Shown here in pieces: positions 12,239 to 22,154 of a stretch of DNA of 64,000 nucleotides. How positions within the stretch are numbered: position 1 is the first letter of the stretch; each line of letters begins with the position of its first letter. Origin of the DNA: Actinomyces sp. oral taxon 414. GTDB taxonomy: Bacteria > Actinomycetota > Actinomycetes > Actinomycetales > Actinomycetaceae. Where the stretch lies: NCBI RefSeq assembly GCF_001278845.1, contig NZ_CP012590.1:806001-870000 (forward strand), in the 5' to 3' direction. Both the position numbers and the translations under genes were made by a program. Below the pieces are notes generated by a model that was given only the letters and a program-made list of their open reading frames with translations, was not told the origin of the DNA and ran no database searches.

Positions 12239-12358
12239 CTTCCGGCGGGTCGGTGTCGGACTTCGGGCCGGGCCGCCCCGGGGCCCGGCCCGATCCGGGA
12301 ACCGGCCGGCCCCGCCATGACGCGCGGAGACGCCGTCGTCCGAGTCCGTGATTCCACG

Positions 12359-12372
12359 ATGCGAGACGAGCG
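12359..12372 (+). promoter_or_regulatory. candidate regulatory motif shared with leuB
   Basis: ATGCGAGACGAGCG lies just upstream of the ilvB -35 box. Its reverse complement, with one mismatch, occurs at 22170-22183 before leuB. A common branched-chain regulator is possible (inference from only two sites). Confidence 0.4.
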
Positions 12373-12381
12373 AGTTCCGAT

Positions 12382-12410
12382 ATGACTACCCGGGGCCGAG
12401 CGCCTACCGT
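12382..12410 (+). promoter_or_regulatory. ilvB promoter
   Basis: ATGACT (12382-12387) and TACCGT (12405-12410) are 17 bases apart. No T-box and no leader peptide rich in Ile, Leu or Val codons is found between here and the start codon. Confidence 0.5.
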
Positions 12411-12476
12411 TGCCGCTAACCGGTCGTGGGGACGACCGGATCAGGCGTTGGACCCGCACGGGGAGGAGGGCAGGCA

Positions 12477-14261
12477 ATGGGACGAAGCGGCAATTCCGCA
12501 GCCGAGGACCGCCAGATGATGACAGGTGCTCAGGCGCTGGTACGCGCCCTGGAGGACGCCGGGGTCACGGACATCTTCGGCATGCCGGGCGGGGCCATCC
12601 TGCCCTTCTACGATCCGCTCCTGTCGAGCTCGAGGATCCGGCACATCCTGGTGCGCCACGAGCAGGGCGCCGGGCATGCGGCCGAGGGCTACGCCCTGGC
12701 GACCGGGCGCGTCGGCGTGTGCGTGGCGACCTCCGGACCCGGGGCCACCAACCTCATTACCGCCATCGCCGACGCGCACATGGACTCGGTGCCCATGGTC
12801 GCCATCACCGGTCAGGTCGGGGCCACCTCGATCGGCACCGACGCCTTCCAGGAGGCGGACATCATCGGGGCGACCATGCCCTTCGTCAAGCACTCCTTCC
12901 TGGTGACCTCGCCCGAGGAGGTCCCCGCGCGCGTCGCCGAGGCCTTCCACCTGGCGGCCACCGGCCGCCCCGGGCCCGTCCTCATCGACGTGACCAAGGA
13001 CGCCCAGGTGGGCATGACCGCCTACCAGCGCCCCTCGCGCCTGGACCTGCCCGGCTACGCGCTGCCCGGAAGGCCCAACCGGCGCCGGGTCGAGCAGGCG
13101 GCCGAGGTCATCGCCTCCGCCGAGCGCCCCGTGTTCTACCTGGGCGGGGGCCTGGCCCGGGCCGGCGTGCCGACCCAGGAGCTGCTCGAGCTCGTCGACG
13201 TCGTGAGCGCCCCCTTCACCACCACGCTCACCGCCCTGGACGTCCTGCCCACGGACCACCCGCTCCACCTGGGCATGCCGGGGATGCACGGCACCGTCGC
13301 CGCCGTCGGGGCCCTCCAGCGCGCCGACGTCGTCATCGCCCTCGGGGCCCGCTTCGACGACCGCGTCACCGGCAGGCCGGACACCTTCGCCCGGCACGCC
13401 GCCGTCGTCCACGTCGATATTGACCCGGCGGAGATCTCCAAGGTCCGCGCCGCCGACGTGCCCATCGTCGGCGACCTGACCGACGTCGTCCCGGCCCTGA
13501 GCGCGGCCTGCCGCGCCCAGTTCGCCGCCGAGCCGCGCGCCGACATCGACCAGTGGCTCACAGAGGTCGCCCACATGCGGGCCACCTACCCCACCACCTG
13601 GACCGACACCGACGACGGCCTCCTCCAACCGCAGGAGGTGATCACCCACCTGGACGCCCACGCCCCCGAGGACACCATCTGGGTCACCGGCGTCGGCCAG
13701 CACCAGATGTGGGCCGCCCACTACCTGCACTTCACCCGCCCCCGCTCCTGGATGACCTCCGCCGGGGCCGGCACCATGGGCTACGGCGTCCCCGCCGCCA
13801 TGGGGGCCAAGGTCGGCGCCCCCGACCGCCCCGTGTGGCTCATCGACGGCGACGGCTGCTTCCAGATGACCAACCAGGAGCTGGCCACCGCGACCCTCAA
13901 CGAGATCCCCATCAAGGTCGCGATCATCAATAACTCTTCCCTGGGCATGGTCCGCCAGTGGCAGACCCTGTTCTACGGGCAGCGCTACTCCAACACCGAC
14001 CTGCACACCGGCGCCGGGACGGCGCGCATCCCCGACTTCGTCAAGCTGGCCGAGGCCTACGGGGCCGTGGGGCTGCGCTGCGAGCGCCTGGAGGACGTCG
14101 ACGACGTCATCGCCCGGGCCAACGCCATCAACGACCGACCCGTCGTCATCGACTTCATCGTCTCGGCGGACGCCCAGGTGTGGCCCATGGTGGCCGCGGG
14201 TGTGTCCAATGACGAGATCCAGCACGCCCGGGGCATGAGCCCGGCGTGGGAAGAGGAGTGA
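12477..14261 (+). CDS. ilvB: acetolactate synthase, large (catalytic) subunit
   Basis: This is the ThDP-dependent enzyme that condenses two pyruvates, or pyruvate and 2-oxobutyrate, as the first common step of Val, Leu and Ile synthesis. At 594 residues it has the normal length. The ThDP-activating Glu is in [14 protein letters not shown], and the ThDP motif begins [14 protein letters not shown] and ends in IINNSS. The start at 12477 is chosen because AGGAGG lies 7 bases before it; a longer reading from 12426 has no such site. It is followed by ilvN and ilvC as one operon. Confidence 0.96.
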   Translation: MGRSGNSAAEDRQMMTGAQALVRALEDAGVTDIFGMPGGAILPFYDPLLSSSRIRHILVRHEQGAGHAAEGYALATGRVGVCVATSGPGATNLITAIADAHMDSVPMVAITGQVGATSIGTDAFQEADIIGATMPFVKHSFLVTSPEEVPARVAEAFHLAATGRPGPVLIDVTKDAQVGMTAYQRPSRLDLPGYALPGRPNRRRVEQAAEVIASAERPVFYLGGGLARAGVPTQELLELVDVVSAPFTTTLTALDVLPTDHPLHLGMPGMHGTVAAVGALQRADVVIALGARFDDRVTGRPDTFARHAAVVHVDIDPAEISKVRAADVPIVGDLTDVVPALSAACRAQFAAEPRADIDQWLTEVAHMRATYPTTWTDTDDGLLQPQEVITHLDAHAPEDTIWVTGVGQHQMWAAHYLHFTRPRSWMTSAGAGTMGYGVPAAMGAKVGAPDRPVWLIDGDGCFQMTNQELATATLNEIPIKVAIINNSSLGMVRQWQTLFYGQRYSNTDLHTGAGTARIPDFVKLAEAYGAVGLRCERLEDVDDVIARANAINDRPVVIDFIVSADAQVWPMVAAGVSNDEIQHARGMSPAWEEE

Positions 14262-14265
14262 GACC

Positions 14266-14778
14266 GTGAGCGCCAAGCACACGCTGTCCGTCCTGGTGGA
14301 GAACAAGCCCGGCGTGCTCACGCGCGTCTCCGCCCTGTTCACCCGACGCGGCTTCAATATCCACTCCCTGGCCGTGGGCCCCACCGAGCACGAGGACGTC
14401 TCGCGCATTACGGTGATCGCCGACGCCGAGGGGCGGGCGATGGAGCAGGTGACCAAGCAGCTCAACAAGCTGGTCAACGTGCTCAAGATCGTCGAGCTCG
14501 ACCCGGCCACCTCCGTGGGCCGCGAGCTCTACCTCATCAAGGTCCGCGCCGACGACGCCAACCGCACCGCGGTGCTGCAGATCGTCGACCTCTTCCGCGC
14601 CCACGTCGTGGACGTCTCGCCGACGTCGGTGGTCATTGAGACCGTCGGCTCGGAGTCCAAGGTCAAGGCGCTGCTGGGCGCCCTCCAGCCCTACGGGGTC
14701 AAGGAGATCGTCCAGTCCGGCGCCGTGGCCATTACGCGCGGACCGCGATCCATGACCGATCAACTCAAGGAGAAGTGA
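14266..14778 (+). CDS. ilvN: acetolactate synthase, small (regulatory) subunit
   Basis: This is the 170-residue regulatory subunit. The N-terminal ACT domain begins HTLSVLVENKPGVLTRVSALF and binds valine for feedback inhibition. The C-terminal half carries the second ACT-like domain. It starts with GTG four bases after the ilvB stop, with GAGGAG overlapping the ilvB end, so translation is coupled. Confidence 0.95.
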   Translation: MSAKHTLSVLVENKPGVLTRVSALFTRRGFNIHSLAVGPTEHEDVSRITVIADAEGRAMEQVTKQLNKLVNVLKIVELDPATSVGRELYLIKVRADDANRTAVLQIVDLFRAHVVDVSPTSVVIETVGSESKVKALLGALQPYGVKEIVQSGAVAITRGPRSMTDQLKEK

Positions 14779-15819
<1,041 letters not shown>

Positions 15820-15941
15820 TCGGGCGGCGGCGCCGGCAGCGCTGACTGATGACGCCGGCCATCGGCGTCGATCGGCGGCGCCGGCACTGACGGCGCCGGC
15901 ACCCGCCGGTCGGCGGCGCTGACGGCGCGACGATTGCGGAC

Positions 15942-15983
15942 GGGCGGGTCCGCGCACTGCTCAGGCGGGGCGCGGACCCGCCC
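15942..15983 (+). terminator. terminator after ilvC
   Basis: A perfect 14-bp inverted repeat (GGGCGGGTCCGCGC at 15942-15955, GCGCGGACCCGCCC at 15970-15983) follows ilvC. The 120 bases before it are a mosaic of short GGCGCCGGC-type repeats that could form further stems. Confidence 0.65.
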
Positions 15984-16399
15984 GCCGTCGTCCTGCCCTC
16001 GGGGCCGGACGGGGCGGGCGGTGCTCGACCGCGAGAAGACCGGTCGGATAGTCTTGAGCGGGTGACCGGCGTCGAGGGAGGGGGAGAGACCCGTGCTCAC
16101 GCGCTTCGAGGTGTCGGGCTTCAAGAACCTGAGGGACGTCGTCGTCGACTTCGGGCCCTTCACCTGCATCGCCGGGCCCAACGGCGTGGGGAAGTCGAAT
16201 CTCTTCGATGCGATCCAACTGCTCTCCGCCCTCTCCCGCACCTCGTTCTCGAGGGCCTTCGGCGAGATCCGCGCGGGCGGCGGCCAGCGCGGAACGGTCC
16301 GCTCCATGCTGTCCCCCCGGGTGCTGGCCGGCGAGGAGAACCTGAGGCTCGCGGCGGAGCTCATTGTCCCCGGGACGACGGAGGTCTCATACCGCAGTA

Positions 16400-17688
16400 T
16401 AGCGGCGATTTTACAAAGTCATTTTGTGAGGCGGTATGGGAATTTGTTGCTCCTGATGAAGGTCTCGAATGCGTTGCGGGTGTCCTCGAAGTGGGCGCGC
16501 TGTCGGTTGCTGATGGATTTCTTGCCTTCTCCCCAGACGCGTTCGATGGGGTTCTTATTGGGGCTGTAGGGCGGCAGGTTGATGAGATGGATCCTCTCCA
16601 GGATGTTGCCCTTCCCCAGGTGCTCCCTCAGTTTCTTCGACTTGTGCCATCCGGCGTTGTCCCACACCACGACGATCGTCTTGTCCGGGTACTTCAGGGT
16701 AAGATCGGTCAGGGCCTTCACGATGTTGGAGGTGTTCTGCCAGTCCAGTCGCATGAGGTCCACGCTCCCGTCCGCCTCGTGGAGGAATCCGATATAGCTC
16801 TGGGACTGCCGTTTCCGATCGACCCTGATCCTGGTCCTGGCGCCCTTCTTGCACCAGGCCCTGCGAGTAATGGCCTCGTGCTCGATCCTCACCTCGTCCG
16901 CGGACACCACGATGACATCCTCATCCCCCTTCTCCGCATCTCCCTTCTCCGCATCGTCCGTCTTCTCGTTCTCGCACTCATTCTTCTCACTCCCCCGCTG
17001 CCCCTCGTCCTCCTCCTGCCCGTCCTGCCCGTCCTGCTTCTTCCCCTTGATCTTGGCGATCTTGGCGTGGATCTTCGCCATGCGGGCCTCGACCTGGGTC
17101 TCGTCGGCGCGGCGCTGGTCCACCTCCTCGGGCAGGTGGAAGGACAACCCCGCCATGTGGAGCAAAGAACGGTAGGAGGATTCGGAGGCGTACTCGATGC
17201 CGAAGCGCTCGTGCATCCAGCCCGCCAGATCGTGAATATTCCAGAACTCCGCCGCAATGCCCTGCTCCGACGGGGGGCGCGACAGCGCCTTCAGGATCTC
17301 CTTCTCCTGTTCCTGGGAGATCTTGGAGGCGTTGTTGTTGCCGACATGCCCGGTGCAAATGGACGACAACCGATCCCTCCTCCAATCCCTCGCCCACTCC
17401 ATGACCGTCCTGGTGGCGCGCTCCACCAGCCGCGCCACGACATCGACGCCAATTCCCTCCGACAGCATGAGAATCGCCTCCGACTTGCGCCTCATCAGCT
17501 TATACGGGGATTTCGCCTTGTGCACTTGAAGAGCCGACCACTCATGCTCCTCGACCACTACCGCTTCCATAACCGCAATCATACAGGAGAACGACACCCG
17601 AAATCCAATCGGAACCACACCCGACCAACCGCCACGACCCCGAACTCAAAACGAAGCACCAGACGCGGATTTCGTTTTATTCCCGCTA
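16400..17688 (-). mobile_element. IS630-family insertion sequence, 1289 bp
   Basis: The ends are TAGCGG...CCGCTA, with imperfect inverted repeats (about 14 of the first 21 positions match). TA is duplicated at 16398-16399 and 17689-17690, as expected for IS630/Tc1 elements. The single transposase gene occupies nearly all of it. The flanking gene is restored in frame when one TA and the IS are removed, which supports these boundaries. Confidence 0.9.
16419..17618 (-). CDS. IS630-family transposase
   Basis: This is a DDE transposase of 399 residues by the longest reading; a start at 17570 (MEAVVVEEHEW) is equally plausible. An N-terminal helix-turn-helix region and a winged-helix segment are followed by the RNase-H-like catalytic core, with acids in the contexts VVSADEVRI, VVVWDNAGWH and NKNPIERVWG. 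Between the DNA-binding part and the core lies an insertion of some 45 residues very rich in Lys, Asp, Glu and Gln, including a repeated DAEKG unit. The reading frame is intact, so the element may still be active. Confidence 0.9.
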   Translation of the reverse strand: MVPIGFRVSFSCMIAVMEAVVVEEHEWSALQVHKAKSPYKLMRRKSEAILMLSEGIGVDVVARLVERATRTVMEWARDWRRDRLSSICTGHVGNNNASKISQEQEKEILKALSRPPSEQGIAAEFWNIHDLAGWMHERFGIEYASESSYRSLLHMAGLSFHLPEEVDQRRADETQVEARMAKIHAKIAKIKGKKQDGQDGQEEDEGQRGSEKNECENEKTDDAEKGDAEKGDEDVIVVSADEVRIEHEAITRRAWCKKGARTRIRVDRKRQSQSYIGFLHEADGSVDLMRLDWQNTSNIVKALTDLTLKYPDKTIVVVWDNAGWHKSKKLREHLGKGNILERIHLINLPPYSPNKNPIERVWGEGKKSISNRQRAHFEDTRNAFETFIRSNKFPYRLTK

Positions 17689-18876
17689 TATCTTCAAGGT
17701 GACGGAGGTCGTGCGCCGCAATGTTCAGCTACAAAATACATTCCTGCGCTACGAGATCGAGCTGTCCGTCGATGACTCGGACGGAGTCGCCCCGCGCCTC
17801 GGCATCGTGCGGGAGTCCCTCGCGCCCCTGGGAATAGGGTCGCTTCCCGATCCCATGCGGGCCGTCTGCGCCGATTACGTGGTCAGCGAGAGTTGGAGTA
17901 ATATCTTCGCGACGCATTCTGATGAGAATCCCCGCAGGGACGGCACCGTCTTCGTCGATATTCTCGATCAGATCGACGACGAGGAGATGGGCCTCGTTGA
18001 CCTCGTGGATTCTGTTGAAATCGACGGGACGAAGGCTGCCGTGCTGAGCATGACGGACCTGGTTGTCGCGCACGAGGTGCGCGCGGTGCGCCGGGAGATG
18101 GCCTCGTGGCGGTTCTTGTCCCTCGAGCCGAGCGCCATGCGCGCCGCGGACGACGTCGACGAGGTCGGTCCGATCTCGGCCACCGGTGCGCACGTCCCCG
18201 CCTTCCTCTATCGGAAGGAGCGGCGCGACGGGAGCGCGGTCTGCGACGAGGTCCGCCGGGCCGTGTCCGCCCTGGTCGATATCCGGAGTCTGCAGGTCGT
18301 CCCCAATGGCGACTTCCTGGAGCTGCGGGCCCGCCTGGGGGAGGGCCCCGAGCTGCCGGCGCGCTCGCTGTCGGACGGGACGCTGCGCTTCCTCACCCTG
18401 GCGGCACTGGGAGTATCCGATGATATCGGGCTCATCGCCCTGGAGGAGCCGGAGAATGGTATTCACCCGGCGAAGATTGAGGCGATGCTCGGGCTGCTGC
18501 GCTCGTTGTCCCAGCCGGAAGAACCGGAGGAGGACCGCCTTGACGACTGGTCCTGGTTGGCGCCGACCGAGCCGATTGATCCGATCGGGCCGAAGATCGG
18601 ACGCCTGCGTCAGGTGCTCGTCAACACCCACTCCCCGTACCTCGTCGAGGAGGTGCTGCGGCGGGCCCCGGATGACGTCTTGTGCGCGGTCCTGTGGACG
18701 CGCCAGGACCCCGATGGGCGGCGCAGCTCCTCGGCCTCCTTCCATCCGCTGGCGGGTACCTGGCGGGTGCAGCGGTGGAAGGAGCAGGGCGGGCCGCGCG
18801 CCATGGCGCCGGTGTCCCGATCCCGACTCGTCGATTATCTGCGCGACCCGGCCGCCGAGGACGCGGAGGATGACGC

Positions 18877-19497
18877 GTGAGCGGCTACTGGCAGTGCGCC
18901 CTCGTGTGCGAGGGAAGATCGGACGAGCCCCTGGCGGAGACGCTGCAAAGTCTTATGCTCGCCTGTCGTCCGGGCGATGATATTGCAGTCGAGGTATACC
19001 GCCCCGAGAAGGCCAAGGATCGTAGTGTCGCCGCGAAACTGGCGGCCATTGCCGCTGACGATGTATACGATCTCATCTTCGTGCATCGTGATGCGGACAG
19101 CGCCGGGTGGGAGGCTCGTGCTGAGGAGATCCGTTCAGCCGGGGAGAAGCGCGCGGTGCCGGTGATCCCAGTGCGCATGACGGAGACCTGGGCGCTCGCC
19201 CATCTCTGGGCGGAGGAGGAGTGCCGCAAATGGCTGGCCGACAATGCGAGTGTCGGGCGTTTGCGGACCCTGGAGGAGATGAGCGATCCCAAGGAGATGC
19301 TCCGTCGTTGGGCGAGTCGCGGCAGAACCTCCCTTCTCGCCGGGGATGACTGGGGCAGGTTCCGCTCCGAGGCGATCCGCGGAATCGATGTCGAGGGGCA
19401 CGTCGCCGAGCTGAGCGCCTGGAGGAGGCTGCGCGAGTGCCTCGAGGCCGCCATGATCAGGTGCAGGCCCCACCTGGCCGGGGAGTCGGCGGACTGA
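18877..19497 (+). CDS. TOPRIM-like protein (DUF4276 type), partner of the split ATPase
   Basis: This is a 206-residue protein with TOPRIM hallmarks: the acidic CEGRSDE motif (Glu12) and HRDAD (Asp72, Asp74), the usual metal-binding triad of OLD-type nucleases and primases. It begins GTGA overlapping the ATPase stop, so the two genes form a coupled pair. ATPase plus small TOPRIM pairs are known in anti-phage systems such as PARIS (AriA/AriB), and this resembles that plan, but I cannot place it in a named system. With the ATPase split, its expression may depend on read-through from the IS or the fragment. Confidence 0.75.
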   Translation: MSGYWQCALVCEGRSDEPLAETLQSLMLACRPGDDIAVEVYRPEKAKDRSVAAKLAAIAADDVYDLIFVHRDADSAGWEARAEEIRSAGEKRAVPVIPVRMTETWALAHLWAEEECRKWLADNASVGRLRTLEEMSDPKEMLRRWASRGRTSLLAGDDWGRFRSEAIRGIDVEGHVAELSAWRRLRECLEAAMIRCRPHLAGESAD

Positions 19498-19543
19498 CCC
19501 GGGGCGCGGGGCCCGTTCGGGGTGAGCCGGTCGCGTCGCAGAG
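19460..19543. repeat. 84-bp direct repeat, copy A
   Basis: This copy covers the last codons of the TOPRIM gene and the bases after it. It matches copy B at 20540-20622 at roughly 85 percent by eye. Shared blocks include GGGGAGTCGGCGGA and GAGCCGGTCGCG. Confidence 0.75.
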
Positions 19544-19659
19544 CCGTTCCCGGGATGGCGGCCGGCCCCTACATCGGGCGGAGCCGGCCAGGACGTCTCA
19601 TCCCGACCGCGGGCCACTCCGGCCCCCGCTGTCGCAGTCCGAGCGCGCCGGCGGGGCGG

Positions 19660-19789
19660 AAAAGGTGGCCGGCGCGTACTTTTAACGCCTCAGTTCCGCG
19701 ATCGTCCATCGCAGAAGAGCGCAATGACGCCGTTTCTCGGATGCGCGACGTCGCGCGGCGGCCTTAAAAGTACGCGCCGGCCACCTTTT
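19660..19789. repeat. 130-bp unit with perfect 26-bp inverted ends
   Basis: The arms at 19660-19685 and 19764-19789 are exact reverse complements. They start AAAAGGTGGCCGG and end GTACTTTTAA, and they enclose 78 bases with no gene. It could be a MITE-like element or a structured RNA. No clear target duplication is seen. Confidence 0.8.
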
Positions 19790-20086
19790 CGCGGGCGGAT
19801 CCCCCGGTGCGACGGCAGTCCCCGAACTGATCACCGCCATGACGCGCGACACCGGCGAGTTCCCCGGTGCGGTGAGGGCTCCCGCGGGACTGCCTCGTGA
19901 CGACCCCGGGCGGCCTCGCCAAGGCCGATGTTCCGAAGGTCGAAGGGCTCTCCAGCGGCCCCGGGATCGCAGCGCGGGCGGAGGGCGTGGGGGAGTCCGG
20001 GTCCTCAGCCGCGACTCACTCGGGCGGCGCTCCGACGGCGCTCGCGGCCGGGGCGCCCCGGGTTCGCGAGATCGCCGGGTAACCAC

Positions 20087-20175
20087 CGAGATCGTCACTT
20101 AACCCGCGAGCACGTCACTTAACCCGCGAGCACGTCACTCTAGCAGACGTTCTCGCGGGTTAAGTGACGATCTCG
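20087..20175. repeat. inverted 24-bp repeat with an extra direct copy
   Basis: The arms at 20087-20110 and 20152-20175 are exact reverse complements built on CGTCACTTAACCCGCGAG. A further direct copy of that 18-mer sits at 20113-20130, so there are two in one orientation and one in the other. No open frame of note lies within. Confidence 0.8.
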
Positions 20176-20340
20176 CGGAGCCGGGGCCCGGGCATCCGGG
20201 AGCCGGAGGCGGCGGCGGGGTCGAGGGAGGTCGCGTGGAGCCGGACCGAGTCGGAACGGGGGATCGGGGCCGAGTCCGCAGCGACGCCGAACTCGACGCG
20301 CACCGGGACCGGACCCGTGCGTGCGGGACCCGGCTTGCGT

Positions 20341-20460
20341 AATGCGAGCCCGGTGCAACGGAATCCACCCCACCTCGCGCCGTGCGAGCCCAGCGCGACA
20401 CAATCCATCTGCGCTCGATTCTTGCGAGCCCGCCTCGCACAATGCGACCTGAGGTGACAT
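20341..20460. repeat. degenerate 40-bp tandem repeats, three units
   Basis: TGCGAGCC recurs at exactly 40-base spacing (about 20343, 20383, 20423), and the following bases keep partial similarity (AATCCA in the first two). Together with the neighbouring palindromes it makes 19498-20549 a gene-free repeat region. A GGGGCGCGGTCGCCGGGACCAG-like unit is also duplicated near 20487-20533. Confidence 0.55.
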
Positions 20461-20539
20461 CACCAAAACGACTCCCCCCGGGGGGCGCGGTCGCCGGGAC
20501 CAGCGGAATCCCCGGGGCGCGGTCGCCGGGACCAGTTCG

Positions 20540-20622
20540 GGTGCAGGCCCTACCCGGCAGGGGAGTCGGCGGACCGATCCTCCTCGCGGGGCCCGCTCGG
20601 GGCGAGCCGGTCGCGCCGCAGG
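20540..20622. repeat. 84-bp direct repeat, copy B
   Basis: This is the partner of copy A at 19460-19543. It contains the C-terminal codons and stop of the leftward MFS gene, so the same sequence ends two unrelated genes from opposite sides. Confidence 0.75.
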
Positions 20623-21896
20623 CGGACCCGCACGGCCAGCAGGGCCATGGCCACTCCCATGAGCCCCACGAGGAGGGCGGCGCCCCGGCCGGGCCCCGTT
20701 CCCACGACGGCCCCGACGCCGGTGGACAGTGGGCCTCCCGGCCTCAGGAGGGGCTGGAGGACGCGGTCGACGAGGACGCCCGCGCACAGGTAGGCCACCA
20801 GGTAGCCCATCTGGGTGATCAGGCTGATCGTCCCCCAGGTCCGGGCCTGACGGGTGTTGTCCACCTCGCCGCGCACCAGGACCTCGGCCCCGGCCTGGGA
20901 CAGGGGCAGGCTCGTGAAGGTGAGGAAGCCGCAGGCGCTCACCCACCAGGCGCCCGGCCCCAGCGGCACCAGGACCATGGCGGCGCCGGTGCCCGCCAAC
21001 CCCGCTGCCAGCAGCGTCGTCGGCCGGGCATTCTTCATGATGGTCACCAGACTCGCCCCGACGAGCATCCCGGTGGCGGCGATCGTCTCGATCGCGCCCA
21101 TGGCGGCCGTGCTCACCATGGGCATGAGGATCGGCTTGATGAGCACCTGGAGCACCCCGATGGCCAGGGTCGCCACGGTCATGAGGGCGACGAGGAGGCG
21201 CAGGCCCGGGTGGGAGGCGATGGTCCGCCACCCCGCCATGAGGCCGCCGCCGGAACCGGCCTGCTCCGCGGCCCCCCGCTCCTCCTGTGCGGGCGCCGCC
21301 TGGGCGCTGCGCGCACCCGGACTCCGGGCGCCGGCCGTCCTCAGGGCTCGGCGCACCGTCGCGGTGCAGGCCACGGTGACCAGGCACGTGGAGGCGTCGA
21401 TGACGACCAGGCCCCGCACGCCGATGAGCGGCATGAGCAGGCCCGCGAGCGCCGGCGCCAGGAGGTACTTCGCCGCGGAGGCCAGTTGGAGCAGGCCGGA
21501 GGCCCTGACGTAATCCTCCCGGGGGACCAGGTCGGTGACGCTGGCCCGCAGGGCCGGCTCGGTCAGGGCCGCCAGGCAGGACGAGACGACGGCCCCCGCG
21601 CACACCTGCGCCAGGCGGGGCCGGGGCGAGGACAGGGCCAGCAGGATGATGGACAGGCCGAGGACCGAGCCGGCGTCGCCGATGATCATCATGAGGCGGC
21701 GGTCGTAGCGGTCGGCCAGGGCCCCGGCGGCGGGCGCCAGGAGGACTATCGGGGCGAAGGAGCTGAGCTGGACGGCGGCCGCGGAGGAGGCCGTGCCGTG
21801 GGTGGCGAGCATGACCACGGCCAGGCCGAAGGCCGTCAGGCCCGTGCCGAGGGAGTTGATGAAGGAGCCCAGGACGAGCAGGCCGACGTGCCTCAT
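20550..21896 (-). CDS. MFS transporter
   Basis: This is a major-facilitator protein of 448 residues with twelve hydrophobic segments. The MFS loop motif after helix 2 is visible (GALADRYDRRLMM), and a long charged central loop (around residues 190-215) separates the halves. Its sequence type resembles drug or macrolide efflux permeases, but the substrate is unknown. The start at 21896 is chosen because the hydrophobic N-terminus begins there (MRHVGLLVLGSF) with a GGAG eight bases before; upstream in-frame sequence is arginine-rich shadow. Its ATG overlaps the stop of a short ORF (ATGA). Confidence 0.87.
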   Translation of the reverse strand: MRHVGLLVLGSFINSLGTGLTAFGLAVVMLATHGTASSAAAVQLSSFAPIVLLAPAAGALADRYDRRLMMIIGDAGSVLGLSIILLALSSPRPRLAQVCAGAVVSSCLAALTEPALRASVTDLVPREDYVRASGLLQLASAAKYLLAPALAGLLMPLIGVRGLVVIDASTCLVTVACTATVRRALRTAGARSPGARSAQAAPAQEERGAAEQAGSGGGLMAGWRTIASHPGLRLLVALMTVATLAIGVLQVLIKPILMPMVSTAAMGAIETIAATGMLVGASLVTIMKNARPTTLLAAGLAGTGAAMVLVPLGPGAWWVSACGFLTFTSLPLSQAGAEVLVRGEVDNTRQARTWGTISLITQMGYLVAYLCAGVLVDRVLQPLLRPGGPLSTGVGAVVGTGPGRGAALLVGLMGVAMALLAVRVRLRRDRLAPSGPREEDRSADSPAG

Positions 21897-22057
21897 GGCC
21901 GCTCCGTCCGGGGTCCGGCGGCGCTCAGCGGGTGGTGTCCGGCGGCGGCGGCGACCGCCTCGGGGGTCGTTGCGCGGTGCGCGGCGTCGGGGTCGTGCAC
22001 GACGGCGTCGGGGGCCGTCTCGCGGGGCCCGACGGCGGGGCGGTGGTTGTGCGGCAT
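21893..22057 (-). CDS. 54-residue ORF coupled to the MFS gene
   Basis: The ORF starts MPHNHRPAVGPRETAPDAVV and ends in a TGA that overlaps the MFS start codon. GGGAGGA sits 3-4 bases before its ATG and a promoter-like TAGTAT lies further up. The coupling and Shine-Dalgarno favour real translation. The product has no recognised domain and no membrane segment; it could be a small protein or a translational lead-in for the transporter. Confidence 0.5.
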   Translation of the reverse strand: MPHNHRPAVGPRETAPDAVVHDPDAAHRATTPEAVAAAAGHHPLSAAGPRTERP

Positions 22058-22090
22058 GGGTCCTCCCGGAAGTGGTCGGCGCCCATACTA

Positions 22091-22103
22091 ACCGACCGTC
22101 GGT
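22091..22103. promoter_or_regulatory. palindrome at the MFS promoter, TetR-operator-like
   Basis: ACCGACCGTCGGT is a perfect palindrome around one central base. It abuts the leftward -10-like TAGTAT (22086-22091). Its form and place suit a TetR-type repressor controlling efflux, but no such gene is in the window. Confidence 0.4.
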
Positions 22104-22154
22104 CGAGAGGCTAATGGGCGGCCCGCGCCGGAACGGGCCGCGCCCGCGCCGGAT

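Larger units (their letters stand above)
16093..18880 (+). pseudogene. ABC-type/OLD-like ATPase gene split by an IS element
   Basis: Residues 1-102 lie in 16093-16399 and the rest in 17691-18880. Removing the IS and one TA copy joins them in frame (...SYRSIFKVTEVV...) to give 498 residues. The ancestral protein has Walker A GPNGVGKS (28-35), the signature SLSDGTLRF (about 327), Walker B LEEPENGIHP (about 353) and an H-loop NTHSPYLV, so it is an AAA ATPase of the RecF/OLD/ABC group. The start is GTG with an excellent GGGAGGGGGAG site. The stop overlaps the TOPRIM gene by GTGA. By analogy to OLD and PARIS systems it may be a phage-defence sensor (inference). It is probably inactive now. Confidence 0.9.

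Noticed and set aside
12239..12476. Possible leader peptide or T-box before ilvB
   Set aside because: The short frame from 12382 has no run of Ile, Leu or Val codons and no T-box core or terminator stem was found.
17699..18880. Treating the downstream ATPase part as an intact 393-residue gene
   Set aside because: Its GTG start is an internal valine codon of the uninterrupted gene, it lacks Walker A, and there is no ribosome site.
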